Shown here: in pieces, positions 25,553 through 35,019 of the stretch
How positions within the stretch are numbered: the first letter of the stretch is position 1
How the letters are laid out: the number at the start of each line of letters is the position of its first letter
Source of the DNA: Paenibacillus piri
GTDB taxonomy: Bacteria; Bacillota; Bacilli; Paenibacillales; NBRC-103111
Assembly (NCBI RefSeq): GCF_004354045.1
Contig: NZ_SMRT01000005.1
Coordinates: forward strand, 1-64,000
Direction: 5' to 3'
Length of the DNA: 64,000 nucleotides
The notes under the pieces: model-generated
Told to the model about the DNA's origin: nothing
Database searches by the model: none
Seen by the model: only the letters and a program-made list of their open reading frames with translations
Made by a program: the position numbers and the translations under genes

Positions 25553-27139
25553 TTATGAATTGTAAATGTTCAAAATGTTTTCTCTGGGCACGACCCCGCA
25601 TCTGAGAGCCCACTTCTCGTATTTGCCGCTTAATTGTTTCACCACTTCGGGATATTCGGCCGAAACGTCGTTCATTTCCGTACGGTCGGCGACCATATCG
25701 TACAGCTCCCATGGCTGCGGGTATCGCTTCACGAGCTTCCATGTTCCCGACCGCACCGCTGCATTGCCTTCATGCTCCCAGTAAAGCTCCCGGTCTTGTT
25801 CTATGTCTCCAGCCAACAGCGAAGCCATGCTTCTGCCTTCGAGGGGAAGGATCGCATGCCCTTGATACCAGGTCGGATAGTCGGTCCCGGTCAACTCCAA
25901 TACGGTGGCCATGATGTCGGGGAGCTGGCATGGCGTATGCCGGAGTCCGCCTCGTTCCGATATGCCGGCCGGCCAGTGGACCATAAAAGGGGTGGCGATG
26001 CCGCCTTCATGAACCCAATGCTTATACAGCCGAAAGGGCGTGTTGGACAGATTGGCCCAGGCAATGCCATAGCTCTGGTACGTATTTTCCGGGCCCGGCA
26101 TTCGCCACGGGTCATTGCCGAAGTGAACCCGCTCGCCGTCTCGCGTATGGGATCTGGCAATCAGCAGTTTGTTCACCAGATTGGGCCCGTTCTCCGGACG
26201 CATCACTTCCGCGCAGCCTCCATTATCCGCCAGGAAAATAACAACGGTGTTCTCGAGGTCCCCGCCCGCTTCGAGCTGCGCCAATATGCGGCCAATCCCC
26301 TGGTCCATCGCGTCAATCTGGGCTGCGTACACCTCTATGCAGCGGAGAAGCCACTCCTTATGCTTGGCGGCCTCCCATTCCGGCTGCGACGGATCCCGGC
26401 CGGTCAGGCGCCATGAGCCGTCGAGCAGCTCCATTCGGACCAGCCGTTCCAGTCTTTGCTCCCGCAGCCGGTCCCAGCCTTCATCGAATCTCCCTTTATA
26501 TTTGGCGATATCCGTTTCCCTTGCATGCAGTGGCCAGTGAGGGGCGGTATATGCGACATACAGGAAGTAAGGCTTGGCGGCATACTGCTCCTGATGATCC
26601 CGAATAAACCGGACGGCGTTGTCGCTGATCGCATCCGTGTAATAAAAATCGCGGTTTTCCTCGGCTTCATGCTCGATATTTTCATTATCCCGGGTAAGCG
26701 TATTCGGATCGTAAAAGCTTCCGGCACCGGCAATCGTGCCGTAGAAGCGGTCGAAGCCTCTTTGCTTCGGCCAAGTATGCTTTTCCCCGGTAAAGTCGTG
26801 GGCGACGTGCCATTTGCCGCTCATATAAGTCCGGTAGCCGCTGCCGCCCAGCGCTTCGGCGATCGTCACGCAGTTCCGGTTCAGATTACCGGGATAGCCG
26901 TCCGGTCCGTCATCTTCGGTCAAAATGCCGATGCCCGTTTGATGCGGATGCAAACCCGTGAGCAGCGAGGCGCGAGACGGACTGCAGCGGGCCGTGTTGT
27001 AAAATTGCGTAAACCGCAAGCCGTTCTCCGCAAGCCGGTTCAGGTTGGGCGTATCGATTTCACCACCGTAGCAGCCGAGATCGGAATAGCCCATGTCATC
27101 GTTCATGATCAACACAATGTTGGGTCTGTTTCGCTCCAT
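25553..27139 (-). CDS. Arylsulfatase-type sulfatase (Cys-type)
   Basis: 528 residues. NDDMGYSDLGCYGG begins the fold with the metal aspartates, Cys52 in ARCSPSRASLLTG is the formylglycine site, and LADNGG contributes further metal ligands. It resembles the large arylsulfatase A-like group more than its neighbour does, so the two probably take different sulfate positions. No signal peptide. It starts 7 bases after the solute-binding lipoprotein gene, in the same operon. Confidence 0.92.
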   Translation of the reverse strand: MERNRPNIVLIMNDDMGYSDLGCYGGEIDTPNLNRLAENGLRFTQFYNTARCSPSRASLLTGLHPHQTGIGILTEDDGPDGYPGNLNRNCVTIAEALGGSGYRTYMSGKWHVAHDFTGEKHTWPKQRGFDRFYGTIAGAGSFYDPNTLTRDNENIEHEAEENRDFYYTDAISDNAVRFIRDHQEQYAAKPYFLYVAYTAPHWPLHARETDIAKYKGRFDEGWDRLREQRLERLVRMELLDGSWRLTGRDPSQPEWEAAKHKEWLLRCIEVYAAQIDAMDQGIGRILAQLEAGGDLENTVVIFLADNGGCAEVMRPENGPNLVNKLLIARSHTRDGERVHFGNDPWRMPGPENTYQSYGIAWANLSNTPFRLYKHWVHEGGIATPFMVHWPAGISERGGLRHTPCQLPDIMATVLELTGTDYPTWYQGHAILPLEGRSMASLLAGDIEQDRELYWEHEGNAAVRSGTWKLVKRYPQPWELYDMVADRTEMNDVSAEYPEVVKQLSGKYEKWALRCGVVPRENILNIYNS

Positions 27140-27146
27140 CGGTCCC

Positions 27147-28808
27147 TTATCCTTTCTTGTATTGTTGGGTATAAGCTTCGTTATAAATTTCCAGCATCCG
27201 TTTCAAATTCATATTTTCCAATGTTTTCACATAAACATCCCATTGCGAATCGATGCTGACGTTGCCGGTTACAAACCGGGTCGTCATTTGCTCCACGTAA
27301 TCGTTGACGGTTTTCTCCAAATCCGCCAGCTCGCTCGCTTGCTGCTCGGTAAAGAAGATCGGCGGGACCATGTCTTCAACCTTCGCCTTATAGCTGTCGT
27401 AATTTTTGAGCGTCTCGTCCCACAGCGTTTTTTCCGCATCGATATTCGGATCGGCATACAAGCTTCCGCGCAGCTCCAAATCTTGCAGTGTTGTGGTCGA
27501 CTGATACCAATGTTTATTTTGTACGATTCCAAAAGGCATCAGCTTCTTCCACTTGGCCGGCTTGCCGTTAACGCCTATTTCGCCCGGTGCCGCTTTATCC
27601 CAATCGACGCCCGGCTCGCCGTGCACAGAGCGCAAGGTGAATTCTTCGTTATACATCGCATCGGCCCAGCGAAGCGCAATCTCCGGGTTTTTGCAATTTC
27701 TGGTAATGACGAACACCCCGGTAGCAAACGGGTAAGGATTGTAAGGCGTAATCTGCAAGCCGTTCGGACCTTTAAGCGGCGGGACCGTTTTATAGTCTTT
27801 CCACCGGTTCAGCTTGCCGGCGATATTGGTCATATCCTGAATAATGTTGGCCGTTGCCGTACCGACGATCGCATCCTGCTTTTCCGTCATTTGCTTAAGC
27901 TGCGCCCGGTCCTGCGTATAAATTTCAGGAGCGATCAAACCTTCGGCGTACAGCTTGTGCATATATGCCACGCCTTCTTTCCAGCCGGGCTTGTTATACG
28001 CGACATCGATTTTTCCGTCCTTGAAAATGAGCCGGTTGGAGGTCGTTTCATTGTCAAGTTGAAACGCATTCATCAGGAAGCGGATCGGCTGATGCGCTTT
28101 TTCCTTCGCGCCGGCCAACGGAATTTCGTCGGCAATGCCGTTGCCGTTCGGATCCTGCGTCTTGAACGCCTTCAGCACCTGATAAAATTCCTCGGTCGTC
28201 GTAGGCATTTTCAAGCCGAGCTTATCCAGCCATGGGGTATAAATCCACATTTTCTGGTTCATCAAGTCGTGATAATTTTCATTAATGCGTGGAAGCGAAT
28301 AAATTTTCCCGTCCGGCGCGCTGATCGCCTTCTTAATATTCGGATAGCGTTCGAACAGCTTTTTCGTTTCGACACCGTATTTCTCGATCAGCTCGTTCAA
28401 CGGCATGAACACGCCTTGCTGGCCGTAAATCAACTGCTGGGTGGGCGAAATTCCGAAATTCATAATGACGTCCGGGTAGTCGCCGCTGGCCAGTACCAGA
28501 TTCAGCTTTTCGTTCGGATTACTGGCCGGCGCCACTTCCCATTCGATATGCACATTCGTTTTTTCTTCCAGCCATTTGGTAAATGCGTTTGTGTTCATAT
28601 CTTCAATCAACGAGTTACCGGTCACCAGTACTTTTAACGTTACTTTATCCTTGACAATCGGGAACGATCCTGGCGCTGTAGCGTCGGCGGCAGGCTGGCT
28701 GCCGCTGTCAGCGGAAGCTCCGTCCTGCCCGTCGGCCGAAGTGCAGCCCGTTAATCCGATGCCCGCGGTGAGAAGGATCGCCAATCCTTTAGACCATGCT
28801 TTCTTCAT
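27147..28808 (-). CDS. LipO-type solute-binding lipoprotein (importer 1)
   Basis: 553 residues. The signal peptide ends in the lipobox LTGC (Cys near residue 22). The mature part is a large extracellular binding protein of the group found with LplB/YtcP permeases, with FTKWLEEKTN, ASGDYPD and an EF-hand-like loop DPNGNGIADE. It captures an oligosaccharide at the membrane surface, here probably a sulfated one given the adjoining sulfatases. AGGAGG is 7 bases before the ATG. It is clearly paralogous to the protein at 40720-42378. Confidence 0.9.
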   Translation of the reverse strand: MKKAWSKGLAILLTAGIGLTGCTSADGQDGASADSGSQPAADATAPGSFPIVKDKVTLKVLVTGNSLIEDMNTNAFTKWLEEKTNVHIEWEVAPASNPNEKLNLVLASGDYPDVIMNFGISPTQQLIYGQQGVFMPLNELIEKYGVETKKLFERYPNIKKAISAPDGKIYSLPRINENYHDLMNQKMWIYTPWLDKLGLKMPTTTEEFYQVLKAFKTQDPNGNGIADEIPLAGAKEKAHQPIRFLMNAFQLDNETTSNRLIFKDGKIDVAYNKPGWKEGVAYMHKLYAEGLIAPEIYTQDRAQLKQMTEKQDAIVGTATANIIQDMTNIAGKLNRWKDYKTVPPLKGPNGLQITPYNPYPFATGVFVITRNCKNPEIALRWADAMYNEEFTLRSVHGEPGVDWDKAAPGEIGVNGKPAKWKKLMPFGIVQNKHWYQSTTTLQDLELRGSLYADPNIDAEKTLWDETLKNYDSYKAKVEDMVPPIFFTEQQASELADLEKTVNDYVEQMTTRFVTGNVSIDSQWDVYVKTLENMNLKRMLEIYNEAYTQQYKKG

Positions 28809-28865
28809 CGTATTGCCTCCTAATTTTGTTTGGAACTCGATGCGCAGCCATTTTTACGAATATCT

Positions 28866-28924
28866 GGGCTCCCCCAAAAAGTACCCGGAATCAGCTTCGG
28901 AGCCTCGCGTCGCTTTTAGGGGTC
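28866..28924 (+). repeat. Dispersed repeat R2, copy c (internally deleted)
   Basis: GGGCTCCCCCAAAA at one end and TCGCTTTTAGGGGTC at the other match both ends of R2; the middle about 45 bases are missing. It lies between ytcP and the lipoprotein gene inside the operon, 20 bases behind the ytcP stop codon, so it would be in the mRNA. Confidence 0.65.
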
Positions 28925-28944
28925 AAACCGGGGTGCCCCTTTTC

Positions 28945-29841
28945 CTACCCCTTGACGGAACCGACCATGACGCCTTTTACGAAATGCCGCTGCACAAACG
29001 GGTAAACAATCATTAACGGAACAGAAGAAACGACGATAAGCGAATATTTGAGCAGCTCGGCCAGTCCTTCTTTGGCGGCCATAATTTCGGGATCCGTAAT
29101 GGTGTTGGTGTCCACCTGATTTTGAATCAATATATCCCGCAGCACCAGCTGCAGCGGATATAAGTCCTTTTGCTTCAAATAAATGAGCGCGCTGAAAAAG
29201 GCATTCCAATGGGCCGCCGCATAAAATAACGTGAGCACGGCGATGATCGGACCGGAAACCGGAATGACCACTTTCCATAAAAAGATCAGATCGGTCGCGC
29301 CATCCATCTGCGCGGCTTCCAGCAGCTCTTGGGGTATCGTCGTTTGAAAATAGGTGCGCGCGATGATGACATTAAACACGCTCAGCGCTCCGGGCAAAAT
29401 CATCGACCATACCGTATCCAGCATCCCCAGATTCTTAACCAGCAAATAGTTCGGGATCAGCCCTCCGTTAAAAAACATCGTCACCACGAAAAACAGCATA
29501 ATCCACTTTCTTCCCCATAAATCTTTCCGCGACAAAGCGTAAGCGGCCATAACGGTTAAAGCGACATTGATAGCCGTACCCGTTACGGTGTAGTAGATCG
29601 AATTGAAGAAGCCGCTGCCGATATATTTATCCTTGAACACGGTTTTGTAGCCTTCCAGGCTGAAATCGACAGGGAACAGCCAGACGTGACCCGAGACGAC
29701 CGCGCTGGTGGAGCTGAACGATGCGCTGACCACAAAGATCAGCGGGTACAATACGGCCAACGTAAACAAGCCGAGAACAAGCCCGTTCACGATCGTAAAC
29801 AACCGGTCTCCGAACGTTTCCTGCACCGAATGATGCTGCAA
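28945..29841 (-). CDS. ytcP: YtcP-type ABC sugar permease (importer 1)
   Basis: 298 residues with six membrane helices and the EAA loop EAAQMDGATDLIFLWKVVIP that docks the ATPase. Belongs to the MalG-like half of CUT1 importers. The TTG at 29841 is chosen because AGGAAGGAGGG lies 7 bases upstream and the protein then starts like its family; an ATG 14 codons earlier overlaps the previous gene. No ATPase gene is nearby; such importers share an MsmX-like ATPase encoded elsewhere. Confidence 0.9.
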   Translation of the reverse strand: MQHHSVQETFGDRLFTIVNGLVLGLFTLAVLYPLIFVVSASFSSTSAVVSGHVWLFPVDFSLEGYKTVFKDKYIGSGFFNSIYYTVTGTAINVALTVMAAYALSRKDLWGRKWIMLFFVVTMFFNGGLIPNYLLVKNLGMLDTVWSMILPGALSVFNVIIARTYFQTTIPQELLEAAQMDGATDLIFLWKVVIPVSGPIIAVLTLFYAAAHWNAFFSALIYLKQKDLYPLQLVLRDILIQNQVDTNTITDPEIMAAKEGLAELLKYSLIVVSSVPLMIVYPFVQRHFVKGVMVGSVKG

Positions 29842-29876
29842 GTTGCCGCCCTCCTTCCTGATTTGGTATCGCTTTG

Positions 29877-30845
29877 TTACCATAAGCTGCTTTCGCTGAG
29901 CTTTTTGGCTGCCGCGTTGACAACGAGCAGCAGCGCCAGATTGATCACGTTTTTGAACAGCCCGATTGCGGACGCATAAGAGAAATTGACTCCCGCCGAA
30001 ACTAACCCGATTTTATAAACATAGGTGTCGATCACTTCCGAAGTGTTAGTATTGAGCGGATTTTGCATCAGCAGCACCTTCTCGAAGCCGGTGTCCAGCA
30101 GGTTCCCTACGTTAAGGATCAGAAGAATAACCGCAATCGGCATAATTCCCGGCAGATCGATGTGCCACATCCGCTTCAGCTTGGAAGCCCCGTCCACCAC
30201 CGCAGCCTCGTGCAGCGACGGATCGATGCCCGAGAGCGCTGCCAAATAGACGATGCAGCCGAACCCTACATGCTGCCAAATGCCGGACCATACGTACAAG
30301 GAATGAAAATATTCGGGAATGCCGAGGAAATTGATTTCCTGAAAGCCAAGCAGCTTCAGGAAAATATTGACGCCTCCCGTACGGAGCGCCAAAAACTGCA
30401 TCATCAGCCCGACCACCACGACAACCGAAATAAAATGGGGGGCATACGTAATCATTTGCACCGTTTTTTTGAAATAGGCATGCTTCAAATAGTTCAGCGA
30501 CAGCGCCAACAAAATGGGAAAAGGAAAGCCCGCAATTAACTGATACAAGCTCAAGCCTAACGTGTTTTTCATAATATCCCAAAAGTTATAGTTGTTAAAA
30601 AATCGGACAAAATGTTTCATCCCGACCCAGGGGCTGTCCCCAATTCCTTTGGTCACAATGAAATCTTTAAACGCAATCTGCGCCCCATAAATGGGAACAT
30701 ATTTAAAAATGATCAAATATAAAACCGGCAAAACAAGCAGCAAATATAACTGCCGGCCTTTGCGGATCTGTTTCCATGCCGCGCCCTTACGTTTGTTTAC
30801 ATTCGCTTGGACATGCGGATGACGATTGACGGCCACGCTTTTCAT
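29877..30845 (-). CDS. lplB: LplB-type ABC sugar permease (importer 1)
   Basis: 322 residues, MalF-like CUT1 permease with a first helix YLLLVLPVLYLIIFKYVPIY and the EAA loop EAAVVDGASKLKRMWHIDLP. First gene of the five-gene operon lplB, ytcP, lipO, two sulfatases. AAAAGGAGGTGAAC precedes the ATG. A CcpA-type cre lies 37 bp upstream. The gene is a close paralogue of 38789-39760. Confidence 0.92.
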   Translation of the reverse strand: MKSVAVNRHPHVQANVNKRKGAAWKQIRKGRQLYLLLVLPVLYLIIFKYVPIYGAQIAFKDFIVTKGIGDSPWVGMKHFVRFFNNYNFWDIMKNTLGLSLYQLIAGFPFPILLALSLNYLKHAYFKKTVQMITYAPHFISVVVVVGLMMQFLALRTGGVNIFLKLLGFQEINFLGIPEYFHSLYVWSGIWQHVGFGCIVYLAALSGIDPSLHEAAVVDGASKLKRMWHIDLPGIMPIAVILLILNVGNLLDTGFEKVLLMQNPLNTNTSEVIDTYVYKIGLVSAGVNFSYASAIGLFKNVINLALLLVVNAAAKKLSESSLW

Positions 30846-30881
30846 GTTTGTTCACCTCCTTTTGCTTGCCAGTTGCTCCCC

Positions 30882-30896
30882 CGGCAGCGCTTACAT
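30882..30896 (-). promoter_or_regulatory. Candidate cre (CcpA) site before the sulfated-glycan operon
   Basis: On the minus strand ATGTAAGCGCTGCCG matches the cre consensus WTGNAANCGNWNNCW at 14 of 15 positions (last base G). It lies between any promoter and lplB, a roadblock-type position. It suggests repression when preferred sugars are present. Confidence 0.5.
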
Positions 30897-31055
30897 TAGA
30901 TAATCGGGGGCTTTGTTCTAATGTTAGAGCATGCGCAGGCAAACCGGTTAGATGAAACATTTCGGATATCGTGACACGGTTAGGAAACGGGATCATGATT
31001 TTTTTAACTTTCATGACATTTCTAGGATTGGAGCGCGGGGAATCCGCTATACAAA

Positions 31056-31093
31056 CAAAAAAAGCCTTAAGGAGTAAAGCTTTTCCTTGAGGC
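31056..31093 (-). terminator. Terminator overlapping the end of the AraC-sensor gene
   Basis: Minus strand: GCCTCAAGGA / TCCTTAAGGC stem then seven or more T. The upstream arm lies inside the last codons of the regulator gene. Confidence 0.8.
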
Positions 31094-33421
31094 GATCGCT
31101 GCATGCTTTCTAAACTCGGTCGGGCTCATGCCGTGAACTCTTTTGAACGCTTTAAAAAAAGAATTGGCGGAATTGTATCCCGCATCCAGCGAGATCTGAT
31201 TGATCGTTTGGCGGGTCGCCAGCAGCTTCTTGCATGCGTAACCGAGCCTTCTGCTCTCCAAATAATCGGAAAAATTGATGCCCAGCTGCTCCTTGAAAAA
31301 TTGCGATAAGTACGCCTCGGATATCATGAATTTCTCGGAAAGCAGCGTTAGTGACAAGTCCGTGTTTTTGAACTCGTTGTCGAGATACAGCTTGATCTCC
31401 TGAATTAAACGGTCGTTGCTGCTTTTCTTTTTCGAATTCATTTCGTCGCATACATGCTCATAGTACAAATAGATCGCATGGTAATGATGGAGCGCATCCT
31501 CGACGGAACGCACCTCCTTGCCCAGCAGCCGGATATGTTCGGCGACCGTATCCTGCAAAATATCGACCTGCTCGAACAGCTTGAGCACGGTTCCCCACAT
31601 ATCGTAAATCAACATTTGGATCATATAAAAGGGCAGCTGCCTGGTTTCGAAATTAACTCGGTGCAGCTCTTCCAACATATTGCGGATTTCTTCTTTATCT
31701 CCTGCCTTCGCAAAATTGATTAATTTAATTTCCTGATCTGCCGGGTAAAAGTAACTCAGCATATCTTTCGGCAAACTTTCGTACCATAGAATCTGGTTAT
31801 CCAGTTCCCAGACATGGCCCGTTAGAGCTTGCTTAGCTTGTTCGTAGCAGCGGGGAAGGTCCATTAGGCTGTCCGCCATATCGCCTACGGCAATGACGGT
31901 TTTGAGCCGGAACTTGCTGATCAGCCCGGTTTGAATCCGGCTGAGCAGTTCGGCCAGCTGCCGCCGCAGATCGCCGCCGCTTCCTTCCGCGGTCACGATA
32001 AATACGATTTGTTGGTCCTCATTTTCATGCAGATGGGCTTGTTTGCCGTAAGCAAGCGCAATCGTCTCTTTGACTGCGATCTTCTTGACATCCATTTCCT
32101 TCATCGCGTCCGTACTCATTCCAAGCCCTTGGCCGTAATGGTGCAAATCGAAGATGACGACCGTATACAGATCGCCGGTTATGCCGACCTCCGCATGCTG
32201 CAATAAAACGTCCAATTGCTCCCGGGAGCGAATCTGGCCTTTCAGCAGCCGTTCATATAACGAAAACCGGAGAAATGACGCCTGCTCGCGCATGCGTTCG
32301 ACTAGCCCTGCGTTGGTTCGGTGGAGCACGTCATTGTTATCGATCAGCTTGGTCAATCCGGCTTGAATCATGCCGAAGGCGTCGTGAACCGGAGATTGCT
32401 CGACCCCGATCCGTTCGCCGATCGTTTGAATTAACCTTTTCACGGGACGGCTGTTGCGGTAAGCCATCAGAATCGCTCCCGCCGCTCCGAGCAGCAGGGA
32501 AACGACCATCACCGTTTGCGTCCACCGTTTGTAGGAGTACATGTTTTCTTTTACAATCTGCGCGGGCTGGGCAACCACATGCGTCCATTTAAACTTGGGC
32601 GATTTGTTGTAGGTGACAACCATGTTTTGCCCTGCAATCTCCGTTTCGAATGATCCCCGCTCTCCGCTTAGCAGCGCATCCGCCAATTTGTATTCCCGAT
32701 TGTTATGCGGATAAGCGGTAATGATATGGCCGTTGTCGTCGGCAATGTAAGCGAAACCTCCTTCGCCGGTATGAAGATCGCGCAACAAGCTTTCCACCTT
32801 CGAGCTGTCCAGCAAAATCATGATCGCACCCTGGATATTATTAGGCTGACCTAAAGTCTGAATAACGGGAATGACGGAATGTTCTTTCCCTTCCGATACC
32901 ATGGTGACAGTCGGTAGATAGGCGTTATTGTAAAAGCGGTTAAGGTAATCGTTCTGCCATTCCTCGGCAGTCAATTGTCCAAATTGGTAAAAATTGTAAA
33001 ATTCTTGCAGCGGGTAAGCCGTTCTTTCATTCAGGACAACGCCGCTATTTTTCAGCACAATGAAATAATCCATAATAAAGTTGTTGGAGAGGCTGTAATG
33101 ATACAAGGAGGTCGTCGTTTCGACCACATGATACACCGAACTGCCTTCCATCACTTTGTGCAGCTGCTGCAGGTGGACGATTTTCGGGTTTTCTTTAAGC
33201 TCGCGAACGATTTGCGCTATTTCGTTCATCCTCGCATCCAGCATATTTTTGCTTTGCTCCAGCATGGAGATGTTGGCCGTTTCAATTTCTTTGCCGAGAA
33301 GCGCCACACTTTTATTGTAGGTCAGCAAACCCATCGATAATGGTACGAACAGGAGAAGCAGGTATGGGATCGAGAAACGTAATATCAAAGCTTTTTTGCC
33401 GGTTCCAACCGATTTCTTCAT
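31067..33421 (-). CDS. Membrane-anchored AraC-family regulator with extracytoplasmic sensor (YesS-like)
   Basis: 784 residues. A first helix (LRFSIPYLLLLFVPLSMGLL), an extracytoplasmic Cache-like sensor of about 250 residues, a second helix near residue 300 (MVVSLLLGAAGAILMAYR), a cytoplasmic linker, and a C-terminal AraC helix-turn-helix pair (about 670-770, LTLLSEKFMISEAYLSQFFK and INQISLDAGYNSANSFFKAF). It would sense a ligand outside and bind DNA from the membrane. GGAGGAAG precedes the ATG at 33421; 24 codons upstream are open but lack a site. Located directly ahead of the importer and sulfatase operon on the same strand and probably its activator. Confidence 0.88.
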   Translation of the reverse strand: MKKSVGTGKKALILRFSIPYLLLLFVPLSMGLLTYNKSVALLGKEIETANISMLEQSKNMLDARMNEIAQIVRELKENPKIVHLQQLHKVMEGSSVYHVVETTTSLYHYSLSNNFIMDYFIVLKNSGVVLNERTAYPLQEFYNFYQFGQLTAEEWQNDYLNRFYNNAYLPTVTMVSEGKEHSVIPVIQTLGQPNNIQGAIMILLDSSKVESLLRDLHTGEGGFAYIADDNGHIITAYPHNNREYKLADALLSGERGSFETEIAGQNMVVTYNKSPKFKWTHVVAQPAQIVKENMYSYKRWTQTVMVVSLLLGAAGAILMAYRNSRPVKRLIQTIGERIGVEQSPVHDAFGMIQAGLTKLIDNNDVLHRTNAGLVERMREQASFLRFSLYERLLKGQIRSREQLDVLLQHAEVGITGDLYTVVIFDLHHYGQGLGMSTDAMKEMDVKKIAVKETIALAYGKQAHLHENEDQQIVFIVTAEGSGGDLRRQLAELLSRIQTGLISKFRLKTVIAVGDMADSLMDLPRCYEQAKQALTGHVWELDNQILWYESLPKDMLSYFYPADQEIKLINFAKAGDKEEIRNMLEELHRVNFETRQLPFYMIQMLIYDMWGTVLKLFEQVDILQDTVAEHIRLLGKEVRSVEDALHHYHAIYLYYEHVCDEMNSKKKSSNDRLIQEIKLYLDNEFKNTDLSLTLLSEKFMISEAYLSQFFKEQLGINFSDYLESRRLGYACKKLLATRQTINQISLDAGYNSANSFFKAFKRVHGMSPTEFRKHAAIASRKSFTP

Positions 33422-33501
33422 GACATCTTCCTCCAAAGGAATGAAAGCGTATTCTTTTTTTGATAAGCCGGGCCTTTTCCTCATTGTATCCACTCCGGAA
33501 T

Positions 33502-33529
33502 AAAAAAACCAGCGACAATTCGTCGCCGG
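33502..33529 (-). terminator. Terminator of uraA
   Basis: Minus strand: CCGGCGAC / GTCGCTGG with loop GAATT and a run of seven T, 18 bases after the uraA stop codon. Confidence 0.85.
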
Positions 33530-33546
33530 CTATACGAAGGGGTTGG

Positions 33547-34815
33547 TTATTCGCTCGACAGCTTGCAAACTTCCAGCAGCTTGAAGAACAAGCTGAGCAA
33601 AATCGTCACGACGGTAGCGAGCGCCATCCCCTTCAGCTCGATGTGCCCCCACTTCAACGCTGCGCCGCTGAGGCCGATGACGAGCACCACAGTTGTCAAA
33701 ATGAGGTTGACCGGCTTGGAATAATCGACCTTCGTCTCGACCAGCATCCGAATGCCGGACGCGGCGATGACGCCGAACAGCAGCAGCGACACGCCGCCCA
33801 TTACGGGCGTCGGGATCGTCTGGATCAGCGCCGATATTTTACCGACGAACGACAGCACGATCGCCAGCACCGCAGCGCCGCCAATAACCCACACCGAATA
33901 GACGCGGCTGATCGCCATCACGCCGATGTTTTCGCCGTACGTTGTATTCGGGGTGGAACCGACCAGGGAAGAGAGCATGGTCGAGACGCCGTTTCCGAGC
34001 AGCGATTTGCTCAGTCCGGGGTCTTTGGACAAATCTTTGCCGACCATATTGCCGGTTACGATCAGATGGCCGATATGCTCGGCAATGACTACCAGCGCCG
34101 CCGGCGCGATAATAAGAATGCTCGCCAGATCGAACGAAGGTGCATAAAAGTTCGGAAGCTTGAACCATTTGGCCGCGGCCAACGTTTCCTGAATATGGAC
34201 CATACCGAGCAAAACCGCGAGCGCGTAGCCGAGCACAATCGCGGCCAAAATCGGAATGACCTTCAGCAGCCCGCGGAAAACGACGGAGCCGACGACTCCG
34301 ACCAATAACGTAAATACCGCCACGGTTACGGCAGTCGGATCGGGCGACCAGCCTTCCGGCGCTCCGGGAGGCGCGATGAAGCCGGCCATGTTTGCCGCAG
34401 TCGGCACGAGCTCCAGACCGATGACCGAAACGATGGCCCCCATCGCCGCAGGCGGAAAGACGACATCGAGCCAGCGCGTACCTACGTAACGGATCAACAG
34501 AGCGACGATGGTGAAAATCAATCCGACGACAAGAAAGCCGCCGAGCGCCGCGTTGTACCCTTTGGAGCCGAGCACGACGAATACCGGCGACAGAAAGGCG
34601 AAGCTGGAGCCTAGAAACGCCGGTATTTTTCCTTTCGTCATCAAAATGTAAAGCAGCGTGCCAATCCCGTTCATTAATAAAATCGTCGCCGGATCGACCT
34701 TGAATAAAATCGGCACGAGCACGTTGGAGCCGAACATGGCGAATAAATGCTGCAGACTGAGCGGAATACTCTCGCCGATCGACGGGCGCTCGTCCACTTG
34801 AATAATGCGCGACAC
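33547..34815 (-). CDS. uraA: Uracil permease (NCS2/NAT family, UraA-type)
   Basis: 422 residues with about 14 hydrophobic segments. IAEHIGHLIVTGNMVGKDL, GSTPNTTYGENIGVMAI and IPTPVMGGVSLLLFGVIAAS are signatures of the UraA group, the first two bearing the acidic residues that hold uracil and the proton. It imports uracil by proton symport. The GTG at 34815 follows GGGAGG at 7 bases; an ATG 19 codons upstream lacks a site. In the leader, ATCGTA and TACGAT stand inverted five bases apart (about 34839-34855), a possible operator. Not visibly linked to its neighbours. Confidence 0.92.
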   Translation of the reverse strand: MSRIIQVDERPSIGESIPLSLQHLFAMFGSNVLVPILFKVDPATILLMNGIGTLLYILMTKGKIPAFLGSSFAFLSPVFVVLGSKGYNAALGGFLVVGLIFTIVALLIRYVGTRWLDVVFPPAAMGAIVSVIGLELVPTAANMAGFIAPPGAPEGWSPDPTAVTVAVFTLLVGVVGSVVFRGLLKVIPILAAIVLGYALAVLLGMVHIQETLAAAKWFKLPNFYAPSFDLASILIIAPAALVVIAEHIGHLIVTGNMVGKDLSKDPGLSKSLLGNGVSTMLSSLVGSTPNTTYGENIGVMAISRVYSVWVIGGAAVLAIVLSFVGKISALIQTIPTPVMGGVSLLLFGVIAASGIRMLVETKVDYSKPVNLILTTVVLVIGLSGAALKWGHIELKGMALATVVTILLSLFFKLLEVCKLSSE

Positions 34816-35019
34816 GGTGAAACCTCCCTTTTTTAACAATCGTATACCGTACGATATATTACCATATTTCAAACGGATTCGATAAATTTTTTCAAAAAAG
34901 TTATCGATCTATCATCTTTCGGCCGACCGCCGGATATAGTTGGAATCGTCTCTATTGTTGGTGTATACTGAAGGTGACATGTTCAAATAAACGGTTAATT
35001 AAGGGAAGGGTGAATCGGG

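Noticed and set aside
27093-28637. 514-codon plus-strand open frame opposite the LipO-type gene
   Set aside because: Antisense to a clear lipoprotein gene, no ribosome site and no domain.
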